The notes: generated by a model from the letters alone, not told the origin. DNA of 64,000 nucleotides from Azospirillum sp. TSO35-2 (GCF_003116095.1 NZ_LGRA01000021.1:934784-998783); one strand, 5' to 3'. Shown: positions 26,082 through 34,506, counted from the first letter of the stretch. A program made the numbers and translations.

Positions 26082-26702
26082 TCACGCGGCCGCCGAAAGC
26101 CCGACCGGCATCTCGACGAACGGCGTGAAGCCCGGCAGCGCCTCGATCCGGCGCAGGAAGGCGCGCACAGCGGGATAGGCGGACAGGTCGACGTTGCCCT
26201 CGGGAGCGCGCGCGATGTAGCTGTACAGCGCCACATCCGCGATGGTCGGCCGATCGGCCGCCAGCCAAGCGCTGTCGGCCAGATGGAATTCGAGGGTCTT
26301 CAGCAGGGTATGCGCCCGGCCGATCACCTCCTCCGGATTGTGGCGGGAGCCGAAGAGCGTGATGAGCCGGGCCGCCGCCGGACCATAGGCGACCTCTCCG
26401 GCGGCGACCGACAGCCAGCGCTGGACAGCGGCGGCGCCCCGCGGATCCTCCGGCAGCCAATCGGTCCGGCCGAGCTTCATGGCGAGGTAGACGAGGATGG
26501 CGTTGGAATCGGTGATGACCGTGCCGTTGTCGTCCACCAGGACCGGCACCTGCCCGAACGGGTTCAGGGCCAGGAAGTCGGGCTTCTTGTGGGCGCCCGA
26601 CATCAGGTCGACTTCGACCAGCTCGTGCTCGATGCCCAGCAGGGAGGCGAACAGCCGCGCACGATGGGAATGGCCGGAGAGCGGATGGTGATAGATCTTC
26701 AT
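26082..26702 (-). CDS. Glutathione S-transferase family protein
   Basis: A 206-residue GST. The N-terminal thioredoxin-like domain (1-78) has MKIYHHPLSGHSHRARLFA with the active-site Ser region, the cis-Pro block GQVPVLVDD and the glutathione-binding DSNAILVYLA. The C-terminal all-helical domain (88-206) has the N-capping motif RPTIADVALY. It likely conjugates or reduces electrophiles with glutathione. It sits with other stress and detoxification genes transcribed in the same direction from about 29.9 kb. Confidence 0.9.
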   Translation of the reverse strand: MKIYHHPLSGHSHRARLFASLLGIEHELVEVDLMSGAHKKPDFLALNPFGQVPVLVDDNGTVITDSNAILVYLAMKLGRTDWLPEDPRGAAAVQRWLSVAAGEVAYGPAAARLITLFGSRHNPEEVIGRAHTLLKTLEFHLADSAWLAADRPTIADVALYSYIARAPEGNVDLSAYPAVRAFLRRIEALPGFTPFVEMPVGLSAAA

Positions 26703-26768
26703 GGTCTTTTTCCCGTTTGGATAGAGATGGATTGGGTCTGAACCGGTCGGCTGGGATGTTCGGAGTGT

Positions 26769-27776
26769 TCATCCCGTGTCTGTTGCGTGGCCCACGTCCG
26801 CTGCGTGGCCGCCGCCGTCGGGCGGGGCAAAGAGGCGGCGTTGCGCGGCACGGAACACGGTGCCCGCCGCGATGCCCAGAACCAGCAGGTTCGCCAGGAC
26901 GAAGAGAACCGGCGCCACGACCTCGACCGCCCCGCCCTTCCCTTGGGCGATCAGCCGCAACGGTGCGGTGGCCAGCGCGGTGGCGCCGAAGGCGAAGGAC
27001 CAGTAGGAGGCCGTGAACGGCTCCCGCGTGATCCACCGCAGCAACCGCAGCAGCACGAGGGCCTGCAGCAGCCCGTAGCCGATCATGGCCTCCGCAAGGA
27101 GGTCCGCTTCGCCGGGCGCGACGGTGAGCAGCGCCACCGCGCCGACCGCGGGCGGTGCCAGCTGGATGCCGAGGGTCGGCCGCAGGGCGCCCGGCAGGCC
27201 CGGGGTGGTGAGCAGCCGGTTGAGCAGGACGGATTCGATGGCGAGCCACGAGAACAGGCCGGATCCGAACGCCAGCCGCCCCCAGTCCGGCCAGCCGAGC
27301 GCCGCGCCGACGGTGCACGCCACGAAACTGCCGGCCACGCTCGGCAGGTAGAGCACGGCGGTGGTGCCGCCCTGGTCCCGCCCGCCGAGCCACAGGCCGC
27401 CGGTCCGCCAGACGGCGAAGCCGAACGTGAAGGCGCAGCCGGCGGCGAACAGGACGATCGCCGCGGTGCGTGAATGGGGAATGGCGCCGCCGGCGACGAG
27501 CATGGTCGCGACGCCGGCGAGCCCGACGAAGCAACACTGAACCGGGTGCGCCAGCTCCGCCAACGCCGCCTCGCGCGCGGCGATCCACTTCCAGGCGTAG
27601 AGGAGCAGAAGCGACGCCCAGACCAGGGTCGCCACCGCCATGATCGCGTCGGCGACGGCAGCCGGCAGCCCCCAGGCCTGATGCGCCGCCCGCCAGGTGC
27701 CGCCGAGGCCGGCGAGGCCGAGGACGATTCCGAAAAACGACGCCGGTATGATCGGAAGCCCAGGGCGTCTGGCCAT
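26769..27776 (-). CDS. TDT/SLAC1-family membrane transporter (TehA-like)
   Basis: A 335-residue membrane protein with about ten hydrophobic segments (LPIIPASFFGIVLGLAGLGG first). IPASFFGIVLGLAGLG, HPVQCCFVGL, and EPFTASYWSFAFGATALA are hallmarks of the tellurite-resistance/dicarboxylate transporter (TDT) and plant SLAC1 anion-channel family. It probably exports an anion or weak acid. Two in-frame ATGs, at 27776 and 27794, each lie in a copy of an 18-bp tandem repeat; the second is 2 bp from the upstream hydrolase stop, so translation is probably coupled. Residues before MARRPGLP are not conserved, hence the shorter start. Confidence 0.82.
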   Translation of the reverse strand: MARRPGLPIIPASFFGIVLGLAGLGGTWRAAHQAWGLPAAVADAIMAVATLVWASLLLLYAWKWIAAREAALAELAHPVQCCFVGLAGVATMLVAGGAIPHSRTAAIVLFAAGCAFTFGFAVWRTGGLWLGGRDQGGTTAVLYLPSVAGSFVACTVGAALGWPDWGRLAFGSGLFSWLAIESVLLNRLLTTPGLPGALRPTLGIQLAPPAVGAVALLTVAPGEADLLAEAMIGYGLLQALVLLRLLRWITREPFTASYWSFAFGATALATAPLRLIAQGKGGAVEVVAPVLFVLANLLVLGIAAGTVFRAAQRRLFAPPDGGGHAADVGHATDTG

Positions 27777-27808
27777 GGTCAGACGCCCTGCCATGGTCAG
27801 ACGCCCTG
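27761..27808. repeat. 18-bp tandem repeat plus inverted copy around the TehA-like start codons
   Basis: CCATGGTCAGACGCCCTG occurs twice in a row at 27773-27790 and 27791-27808. The inverted 11-mer CAGGGCGTCTG at 27761-27771 can pair with CAGACGCCCTG in either copy (27780-27790 or 27798-27808). In the minus-strand RNA the near pairing puts the ATG at 27776 in an 8-nt loop with its RBS in the stem; the far pairing encloses both starts. The hydrolase stop (27797-27799) is inside the repeat. Confidence 0.6.
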
Positions 27809-28768
27809 ATAGACGAGCTTGGTGAAGAAGGCCGGGCCGATCACGAACTTGCCCCATTTCGCGTCGAACGCGGCCGTCGGCGTCGCGGCGACGATCTCGT
27901 CGACGGACCGGCCCTGCTTTTTCAGGGTGGCAACGGCATCGCGAATGGCGACGAGCATGTCGCGGTACGCCCGCAGCTCCGCCTTGTTGCTGGCGGGCTC
28001 ACCATGGCCGGGGATGATGATCGTCCGGTCCGTGGCCGCCGCGATGAGGGAGTCGACGGCCCGGATGTTCCCGTTGATGTTGCCGCCGGTCGAGTAGTCG
28101 ATGAACGGATAGGAGCCGTTCCAGTAGATGTCTCCGGCATGGATGATGTCGGGCTCCTCGAAGGTCACCGACAGGTCGCCGTCGGTGTGGGCGGGGTCGT
28201 GGAGCTTCAGCGCCAGCCGGGTGCGGTTCAGGATGAGCGTCCGGTCCGCCGAGAGGATCTCGGTCGGGAGGGCGGCGGGCGGCGAGGGCGGGAAGTCGAA
28301 GTCCCAATCCTCGACCCGCTGCGCCATGGCGAGCCGCTTGCGGGCGTTCTCGTGGGCGAAGATGGTCGCCCCTTCCTTCTGCACCCATTCATTGCCGTCG
28401 GCATGGTCGAAATGCCAGTGCGTGTTGATCAGGTGCCGGATCGGGTCGCGGCTGAGGCCCTGCAACGCCTCCTTGATGCGGACGCGCGAGGCGGTGATGC
28501 CGGCGTCCACGAGGACCTTGCCGTCCGGCCCGGTGAGCACGCCGATGTTGCCGCCGGAGCCCACGAGCACGCTGACATTGCCGCGCAGCTTGTGAACGGT
28601 GATCGGCGCCTCGGCCGCCGCATCGCGGATGCCGTCGACGATGCCGCGGGCCCGGGCGAAGACCTGGCCCGGGGTGAGCCAGCCTCCGCCGGCCGCGAAC
28701 GCCATGCCGCCGAGGCAGCAGAGGCAGAATCCGCGGCGGGAGAGGTCGGGTTGATGCGCTGGGGACAT
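27797..28768 (-). CDS. MBL-fold metallo-hydrolase, exported
   Basis: A 323-residue metallo-beta-lactamase-fold protein with a Tat-like leader (SRRGFCLCCLGGMAFAAGG). Zinc-site motifs: HWHFDHADGN (HxHxDH), H in KLHDPAHTDGD, and GHGEPASNK. It is the quinoprotein-relay/'SoxH-like' subgroup of exported MBL hydrolases; the substrate is unknown. Cys-rich FCLCC in the leader is unusual and could support lipid attachment. The GAGCATCC context precedes the ATG. Translationally coupled to the TehA-like gene downstream. Confidence 0.85.
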   Translation of the reverse strand: MSPAHQPDLSRRGFCLCCLGGMAFAAGGGWLTPGQVFARARGIVDGIRDAAAEAPITVHKLRGNVSVLVGSGGNIGVLTGPDGKVLVDAGITASRVRIKEALQGLSRDPIRHLINTHWHFDHADGNEWVQKEGATIFAHENARKRLAMAQRVEDWDFDFPPSPPAALPTEILSADRTLILNRTRLALKLHDPAHTDGDLSVTFEEPDIIHAGDIYWNGSYPFIDYSTGGNINGNIRAVDSLIAAATDRTIIIPGHGEPASNKAELRAYRDMLVAIRDAVATLKKQGRSVDEIVAATPTAAFDAKWGKFVIGPAFFTKLVYQGV

Positions 28769-28883
28769 CGGATGCTCCTTGAGCGCTCTCGCTTCGGCGT
28801 GACCGTCCGAAGCGCCGTGCCGCGCTCTGGCTGTGGGAATCAGGTCGGGGACGGGGGCGGACGATCTCCCGGCCAAGCCGGGG

Positions 28884-29897
28884 TCAGGTCCGAACGAAGG
28901 CCAGGAGGTCCTGGTTGAGCCTGTCCTTGAGGGTGGCGGCGATGCCGTGCGACCCGCCCTCGTAGACCTTGAGCGTCGCCTTCGGGATGATCGTCGCCGA
29001 GCGCCGGGCCGAGTTGGCGATCGGCACGATCTGGTCGTCATCGCCGTGGATCACGAGCGTCGGGACGTTGATCCTCTTCAGATCCTCGGTCAGGTCCGTC
29101 TCCGACCAGGCCTGGATGCCGAGATAGGAGGCCGGGAAGCTCGCCATCATGCACTGGAACACGAACTGCTCGCGCACGCCCTCCGACACCTTGGCGCCCG
29201 GGCGGTTGTAGCCGAAGAAGGGGACGCTCAGATCCCTCCAGAACTGCGTCCGGTCGGCGAGGACGGCGGCGCGGACCTTGTCGAAGTCCTCCTTGGGCTG
29301 GCCGGTGGGGTTGCCGGCCGTCTTGAGCATGAAGGGCGGGATGGCGCTCACCAGCACCGCCTTGGCCACGCGCGAGGTGCCGTGGCGGCCGATGTAGCGG
29401 GTGACCTCGCCGCCGCCGGTGGAATGGCCGACATGCACGGCGCCGCGCAGATCAAGTGCCTGCACCAGATCGGCGAGGTCGTCGGCGTAGGTGTCCAGGT
29501 CGTTGCCGTGCCAAGTCTGCTGGGACCGGCCATGGCCGCGGCGGTCATGGGCGATGCAGCGAAACCCCTGGCTGGCGAGGAAGAACATCTGGTCCTCCCA
29601 CGCATCGGAGGAGAGCGGCCATCCATGGCTGAAGACGATCGGCTGACCCTTGCCCCAGTCCTTGTAATAGAGCTGGGTGCCATCCCTGGTCGTGATCGTG
29701 GTCGCCGTATGGCCTTTCGACGGATGCGCCGGCTGGGGCTGCGTCGCGGCCTGGCTCGGCGTGGCGGCGAGCAGCTGGGTGGCCGTGGCCGACGCCGCAA
29801 GCAGACCCGCCGCCTGGGGGAGCGCCGCCGTTCCGGCAGCGGCCGCCGCCAGCAGCCTGCGCCGGTCGAAACGCCCGGCCTGATCCTGATTCCTCAT
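28884..29897 (-). CDS. Exported alpha/beta hydrolase (non-haem haloperoxidase-like)
   Basis: A 337-residue alpha/beta hydrolase with a twin-arginine leader (RFDRRRLLAAAAAGTAAL). Core motifs: oxyanion FSHGWPLSSDAW, DRRGHGRS, nucleophile elbow GHSTGGGE, catalytic Asp in HGDDDQIVP and His in GGSHGI. This pattern, including GGGEVTRYIGRHG, is that of cofactor-free chloroperoxidases/esterases. GGGAGG sits 5 bp before the ATG at 29897. First gene of the leftward series 28884, 27797, 26769. Site A of the phased repeat lies 75 bp upstream of its start. Confidence 0.9.
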   Translation of the reverse strand: MRNQDQAGRFDRRRLLAAAAAGTAALPQAAGLLAASATATQLLAATPSQAATQPQPAHPSKGHTATTITTRDGTQLYYKDWGKGQPIVFSHGWPLSSDAWEDQMFFLASQGFRCIAHDRRGHGRSQQTWHGNDLDTYADDLADLVQALDLRGAVHVGHSTGGGEVTRYIGRHGTSRVAKAVLVSAIPPFMLKTAGNPTGQPKEDFDKVRAAVLADRTQFWRDLSVPFFGYNRPGAKVSEGVREQFVFQCMMASFPASYLGIQAWSETDLTEDLKRINVPTLVIHGDDDQIVPIANSARRSATIIPKATLKVYEGGSHGIAATLKDRLNQDLLAFVRT

Positions 29898-30308
29898 TGG
29901 CACCTCCCTGGGTTGGCGATCCGGCTCGATCCGGTGACTGGATCGTCCGCCGCCCCGGTGCCAACTGGCGAGTTAAGCGTCGTGAGTTTGCGTAAGACCG
30001 TGTCCGGTCCGACCGGACGGGCCGCACACCGGCGGCCCGGACGCCCGGAAAAGCGTTGGGCACCAAGACATCCGGTCGGGAAAAAAGCGGATTTCGCTCA
30101 GGAAAAGCGACGGCGCCTGCCCGGTGTGCACCGGCACGGAAAGACCATCGACGGCGTCGCGGGAGCCCGCCGGCCTTGAGGCCATCCGCCCCCCGTCCGT
30201 CGGCTAACAGAGCCTTTCAACGCTTTGCAGCCCATAACTCGTTCCGGCGTGCGGAAGGTCTTAGCGTTCTCCTCACCGAATGGTTCGGCCCACTCAAAGG
30301 AGAACACC
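29898..30308. other. Intergenic region between the alpha/beta hydrolase and CMD copy 2
   Basis: About 410 bp of divergent promoter region. It holds phased repeat site A at 29972-29996. Open frames over the rest encode Arg-rich shadow sequence without an RBS; nothing else recognised. Confidence 0.5.
29972..29996 (+). promoter_or_regulatory. Phased direct repeat, site A (candidate STAND-regulator operator)
   Basis: GTTAA-N5-GTGAG-N5-GTAAG on the plus strand, with AACTGGCGA just before it. It lies 75 bp from the divergent alpha/beta-hydrolase start and 313 bp upstream of the CMD copy 2 start. Same phasing as sites B, C and D. Confidence 0.5.
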
Positions 30309-30857
30309 ATGCCGCGCATCCCGACCTATCAGCTGGAAAACGCCCCGGAGAAAGCGCGTCCTCTTCTGCAAGCCGTGCAGAAGCAGATCGGCCGGGTGCC
30401 GAACGTCTTCGGCACCATCGCCAACAGCCCCGCGGCGCTCGAAGGCTACCTCGCGATGTCCGGCGCTCTTGCGAAAGGCACGCTGCCGGCCGCCACGCGC
30501 GAGCGGATCGCCCTGGCGATCGCGCAGGTGAACCACTGCGGCTACTGCCTGTCGGCCCACACCTTCTTCGGCAAGAATGCCGCCAAGCTCGACGACGGCG
30601 AGATTGCCGCGAACCGCCATGGTGCGTCGAACGATCCCAAGGCGGACGCGGCCGTGCGCTTCGCGGTCAAGGTCGCCCGCGAACGCGGCGACCTTTCGGA
30701 AGCCGACGTGGAGGCGGTTCGTGCCGCCGGCTACACGGACGGTGAATTGGTGGAAATCGTGCAGTACGTCGCCCTGAACAGTTTCACCAACTATTTCAAC
30801 GAGGTCTTCAAGACCGAGGTCGACTTCCCCAAGGTGATCGGCTTCACGACGGACTGA
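30309..30857 (+). CDS. CMD/AhpD-family protein, copy 2
   Basis: A 182-residue paralogue of 1230-1778 with the same motif C-G-Y-C-L-S-A-H at residues 78-85 and the same VQKQ(I/L)GRVPN(V/I)F and NSFTNYFNE blocks. It presumably uses the Cys pair for peroxide or disulfide chemistry. RBS AAAGGAGAACACC, nearly identical to that of DUF1348 copy 1 (AAAGGAGAACGCC). It is monocistronic, with a strong hairpin 26 bp after its stop. Confidence 0.87.
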   Translation: MPRIPTYQLENAPEKARPLLQAVQKQIGRVPNVFGTIANSPAALEGYLAMSGALAKGTLPAATRERIALAIAQVNHCGYCLSAHTFFGKNAAKLDDGEIAANRHGASNDPKADAAVRFAVKVARERGDLSEADVEAVRAAGYTDGELVEIVQYVALNSFTNYFNEVFKTEVDFPKVIGFTTD

Positions 30858-30882
30858 CGCCCTTCACCCGGCACCCCCCAAG

Positions 30883-30922
30883 GGGGCCGGCCCCGCCGAC
30901 CCCGGACGGCGGTGTCGGCCCC
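30883..30922. terminator. Two-stem bidirectional terminator
   Basis: Outer stem GGGGCCG / CGGCCCC (30883-30889, 30916-30922) and inner stem CCGCCG / CGGCGG (30893-30898, 30907-30912), between converging CMD copy 2 and AraC genes. Confidence 0.65.
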
Positions 30923-30952
30923 TTCCCCCCGACGCCACGCCGCGGGACACGA

Positions 30953-31666
30953 TCACGATCGCAACCCCCGCCATTGAGCGGGGGTGGTGCCTTCCCAGGA
31001 CCGGAAGGCGCGGTAGAACGAGTTCGCATCCTCGTAGCCCAGCAGGAAGGCGACCTCGCTGATCTCGACCGAGGGATCCTGAAGCAGTTGCCGCACAAGA
31101 TCCTGCCGCGCCTCGACGAGGAGCTGGCGGAAGGTCTTGCCCTCGCCGGTGATCCGCCTCTGCAAGGTCCGCTCGCTCAGGCCAAGCTCGCGCGCGACAT
31201 CCGCGATCTCGGGCCGTCCGCTGGCCAGGATGCGCTTGAGCATGATCTTGACCTGTTCGCCGGTCGAACTCCGGGCCTCCAGTTCGGAAAGCGCCGAGGC
31301 GAGCGCCGGGTTCAGGATATCAAGAAGCTCCGGATTATGGCCCGGGAACGGGCGATCGAGGTCCGCCGCGTCCAGGACCAAGGCATTGCGGCCGGCGCCG
31401 AAACGGATCGGGCAACCGAAATAGTCCCGGTGCACGCCGCCCCCGTCGTCCGGGCGCGTGAATTCGACCCGGCGCGGCACGAGCCGTGCGCCGGTCCCCC
31501 GGCGACCGAGTTCGACGATCGACACGAAGGTCGCGTCCGTCAGCGACGTTGGCACCTCCCCCGCCGCATGCAGCCATTCGACCGTGACGACGCAATCCAT
31601 GCCATCCTTGGAAAAACTCATCCGCTCCGGTGCGCACAGTTGCTTGAAGCGGGCCAGGCGGGTCAT
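30953..31666 (-). CDS. AraC-family regulator, N-terminally short
   Basis: A 237-residue protein. The C-terminal AraC HTH is intact (IADVARELGLSERTLQRRITGEGKTFRQLL and VEISEVAFLLGYEDANSFYRAFRSWEG). The preceding region belongs to the arabinose-binding-like domain of ~330-residue OruR/ArgR-type regulators, but the protein starts in mid-domain at MTRLARFKQLCAPE, so about 90-100 residues seem to be missing. An in-frame TGA lies about 14 codons upstream. It is either a 5'-truncated gene or one with an upstream frameshift; no convincing remnant of the lost part was found before the next gene. Confidence 0.75.
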   Translation of the reverse strand: MTRLARFKQLCAPERMSFSKDGMDCVVTVEWLHAAGEVPTSLTDATFVSIVELGRRGTGARLVPRRVEFTRPDDGGGVHRDYFGCPIRFGAGRNALVLDAADLDRPFPGHNPELLDILNPALASALSELEARSSTGEQVKIMLKRILASGRPEIADVARELGLSERTLQRRITGEGKTFRQLLVEARQDLVRQLLQDPSVEISEVAFLLGYEDANSFYRAFRSWEGTTPAQWRGLRS

Positions 31667-31904
31667 GCACCGGCCAGGGCGAGGGGGCGCATCCGGGTCG
31701 GGCCGTCAGGGGAATATGCTTGCCCGAACGCCGGACGTGACTGGCCGGGAACGCCAATGAACTTGCCGGTCACGCCATACTGCCCGTGCTCATCGTTTCA
31801 GGGCCTGGGGCGAGGCTTGGGCCGCCTCCGCCACCACCACGCCGAATGCCCCCGCAGCGGCGCGGCCTTCAGGCGACACCGGTCGACGGCCGGCGCCGCT
31901 GGTC

Positions 31905-33299
31905 TTACTCCCTCGCGGCCAGCGCGCGGGCCAGCACGTCGAAGACGCGCGGATCGCCCATCTGGGCGACGTTGAAGCGCAGAAACGCGGACGCCGATTG
32001 AGTGACGCTGAACACGTTGCCGGGGGCGAGGATCACGTTCTCGCGCAACGCCGCACGCGCGACGTCGGCCGCGTCCCGGCCATCCGGCAGGCTGCACCAG
32101 AGATAGAAGCCGCCGCGCGGCAACAGCCACGGGCGCAGGCCGAGCGATTCGAGCGTGGCGGCCGTCTCGCGCCGAAGCCGCGCCAAACGCCGGCGAAGAC
32201 CCTCCAGATGTTTGCGATGGCTGCCGTCGCTCAAGGTCGCGACGACGAGTTCGGCCACGACAGGGCTCGGACCGCCGAAGTTCGTCGCGACTTGCAGATC
32301 GACCAGCGCCTCCACCCAGTCCGGCCGCGCCGCGATATAGCCGCAGCGGATCGAGGCGGAGAGCGTCTTGGAGAAGCTGCCGATCCGGATGACCCGGGCC
32401 AGCCCGTCAAGGACGGCCAGGCGCGGCGACGGTTCCGGCTCGAAGCCGGCAAAGATGTCATCCTCGACAATGGTGACCTCATGCGCCGCGGCGGCGCTGA
32501 GCAGCTTGTAGGCCGTTTGCGGCGACAGCGTCGCACCGGTCGGGTTGTGGAGCGCGGAGTTGGTGATGTAGAGCCGGGGCCGGTGCGTCGTCAGCGCCTC
32601 GGCGAACCGGTCCGGGTCCGGCCCGGTCCGCGTATGAGGCACCCCGACGATCCGCACCTGATGGGCGCGCAGCAGCGCCTGGAAGTTGAAGTAGCAGGGG
32701 TCGTCGACCAGCACCACATCACCGGGACGCAGCAGGAAGCGGCAGATCAGGTCGATCGCCTGGGTTCCGGAGGTGGTCAGGAGGATCTGATCGGCACCCG
32801 CCGCGATCCCCTCGTCCGCGAACTGGCGCGCCAGCAGTCGGCGCAGTGGGAGCGATCCGCGCGTGCCGCCATAATCCGCCAGCACGGCGTCGTCGGCGTG
32901 CGCGAGCTGGCGGATCGCGCGGCGGATCGCAGCGTTCGGCATCCAGTCGGCCGGCAGCCAGCCGCATCCGGGCTTGAGCATGTCCGTACCCGCATCGAGC
33001 GACTGCCGCGACACCCAGAACGGATCGATCGCCCGGTCGAGCCGTGGTTCAACCTCGGCCAGGGCGAGCGGTGGCATGGCGCCGGACACGTAGAAGCCGG
33101 AGCCCGGCCGCGACCGGATCACACCCTCGGCCGCGAGCCGGTCGTAGGCCTCCACCACGGTCGATGGTGACACGCCCATGGTGTCGGCGAAGCTGCGGAT
33201 CGAGGGCAGCTTTTCACCGGGGGACAGGGCGCGGCTCGCCATCCTCCGGCGGATTGCGTCCATCACGTCGCCGGTGCGGGTGCCCGTTCTGCTTCTCAT
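31905..33299 (-). CDS. MocR-type regulator (GntR winged helix + PLP aminotransferase fold)
   Basis: A 464-residue MocR/GabR-like regulator. Residues 1-75 form a GntR HTH (KLPSIRSFADTMGVSPSTVVEAYDRLAAEGVIRSRPGSGFYV). The rest is a fold-type I aminotransferase domain with TTSGTQAIDLICRFLL, NPTGATLSP, VEDDIFAGF and the PLP-lysine motif GSFSKTLSASIRCGY. Such proteins bind PLP with an amine or amino acid and control a divergent gene, here the EamA exporter at 33434. The 134-bp gap holds a clear dyad (33339-33366). The ligand is unknown. Confidence 0.92.
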   Translation of the reverse strand: MRSRTGTRTGDVMDAIRRRMASRALSPGEKLPSIRSFADTMGVSPSTVVEAYDRLAAEGVIRSRPGSGFYVSGAMPPLALAEVEPRLDRAIDPFWVSRQSLDAGTDMLKPGCGWLPADWMPNAAIRRAIRQLAHADDAVLADYGGTRGSLPLRRLLARQFADEGIAAGADQILLTTSGTQAIDLICRFLLRPGDVVLVDDPCYFNFQALLRAHQVRIVGVPHTRTGPDPDRFAEALTTHRPRLYITNSALHNPTGATLSPQTAYKLLSAAAAHEVTIVEDDIFAGFEPEPSPRLAVLDGLARVIRIGSFSKTLSASIRCGYIAARPDWVEALVDLQVATNFGGPSPVVAELVVATLSDGSHRKHLEGLRRRLARLRRETAATLESLGLRPWLLPRGGFYLWCSLPDGRDAADVARAALRENVILAPGNVFSVTQSASAFLRFNVAQMGDPRVFDVLARALAARE

Positions 33300-33338
33300 G
33301 ATCCGACCGCCGCCATGTGTGTTGCTTCCATACCCAAT

Positions 33339-33366
33339 ACAGTTCGTTGGAATTGTATGGAACTGT
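33339..33366. promoter_or_regulatory. Candidate MocR operator
   Basis: Inverted repeat ACAGTTC-N14-GAACTGT in the divergent MocR/EamA intergenic region. The spacer contains GGAATTGTATG, locally AT-rich, and GTATGG-type words recur around it, as expected where a dimeric GntR-fold regulator overlaps both promoters. Confidence 0.5.
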
Positions 33367-33433
33367 CTCTGTCTGCGCCAGGACCCGTCACGCTAGCATC
33401 GCCGTGAAGAGACCGGGGTGGGGAAAGGGAGCC

Positions 33434-34297
33434 ATGATGCGGCGATCCACAGCAGGATGGGGCAGCGGGATGCTCGGTGTCGTCATCTTCAGCGGCTCGC
33501 TGCCGGCGACGCGCATCGCGGTCGGCAGCTTCTCCCCGGTGTTCCTGACATCGGCGCGGGCGGTGATCGCCGCCGCGTTGGGCGCCGCGTTGCTCTTGAT
33601 GCTGCGGCAGGCACGTCCCGTCCACAGGGACCTTGCGTCGCTCGCGGTTGTGGCGTTCGGCGTCGTGATCGGCTTTCCGCTGTTGACCGCGCTTGCCCTT
33701 CAACACATCACCTCGGCGCATTCGGTCGTTTTCATCGGCCTCCTGCCGCTGGCCACCGCCGTCTTCGGCGTGCTGCGCGGCAAGGAGCGGCCGAGGCTGG
33801 CCTTCTGGCTGTTCTCGGGGCTGGGAAGCCTCGCCGTCGCCGGCTTCGCCCTGTCGCAGAGCGACAACGCCTCCTTCACCGGCGACCTCCTGATGGTGCT
33901 GGCCATCCTGCTCTGCGGCCTCGGCTACGCCGAGGGGGCGGTCCTGTCGCGCCGGCTCGGCGGCTGGCAGGTCATTTGCTGGGCGCTCGTGCTGACGTCG
34001 CCGGTCATGGCGGCGATCGCGCTCGCGTCGATGCCCGACGCATGGCCCGGTCTCAACGCACCGGCCTGGATCGGCCTCGCCTATGTCTCGGTGTTCAGCA
34101 TGCTGATCGGGTTCGTCTTCTGGTATCGCGGGCTCGCGCTTGGGGGCATCGCGGGTGTGGGGCAGTTGCAGTTGCTCCAGCCCTTTTTGGGCCTGTCCCT
34201 GGCAGGGTTGCTGCTGCGCGAGCCGGTCGCCTGGACGATGATGGCGGTGACCGGGCTGGTCGTCCTGTGCGTCGCGGGCGCCAAGAAGTTCGCGTGA
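33434..34297 (+). CDS. EamA/DMT-family exporter
   Basis: A 287-residue membrane protein with ten hydrophobic segments in two EamA repeats (GMLGVVIFSGSLPATRIAVGSF first; second repeat from DLLMVLAILLCGLGYAEGAVLSRR). It belongs to the drug/metabolite transporter family, whose members often export amino acids or metabolites. It is divergent from a MocR regulator, a common pairing that suggests induction by an amino acid or amine. RBS GGGAAAGGGAGCC. Ends 209 bp before ttrS. Confidence 0.88.
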   Translation: MMRRSTAGWGSGMLGVVIFSGSLPATRIAVGSFSPVFLTSARAVIAAALGAALLLMLRQARPVHRDLASLAVVAFGVVIGFPLLTALALQHITSAHSVVFIGLLPLATAVFGVLRGKERPRLAFWLFSGLGSLAVAGFALSQSDNASFTGDLLMVLAILLCGLGYAEGAVLSRRLGGWQVICWALVLTSPVMAAIALASMPDAWPGLNAPAWIGLAYVSVFSMLIGFVFWYRGLALGGIAGVGQLQLLQPFLGLSLAGLLLREPVAWTMMAVTGLVVLCVAGAKKFA

Positions 34298-34506
34298 GCG
34301 GCGGGGCCCCGCCCGGTCAGGAAGCCCTCACAGGAAGACGGAAGCCAGTTCCGGCGGGCACGCCACCCAGCGGACCGGCTGCCCTCCCCCACGCTCGGAA
34401 CGCCGGTTGAAAGCGGCGGCGGAAGGGTGTATTCGGCGCGCGACACGGGCGCGACCCGCCCCACCGGTTTCCCGGTCTGTTGTCCAGGCCCGCACCCGAG
34501 GAATCG

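Noticed and set aside
34300..34313. Perfect palindrome GGCGGGGCCCCGCC after the EamA gene as a terminator
   Set aside because: It has no loop, so the RNA would form only a much shorter hairpin; GC-rich chance palindromes are common here.
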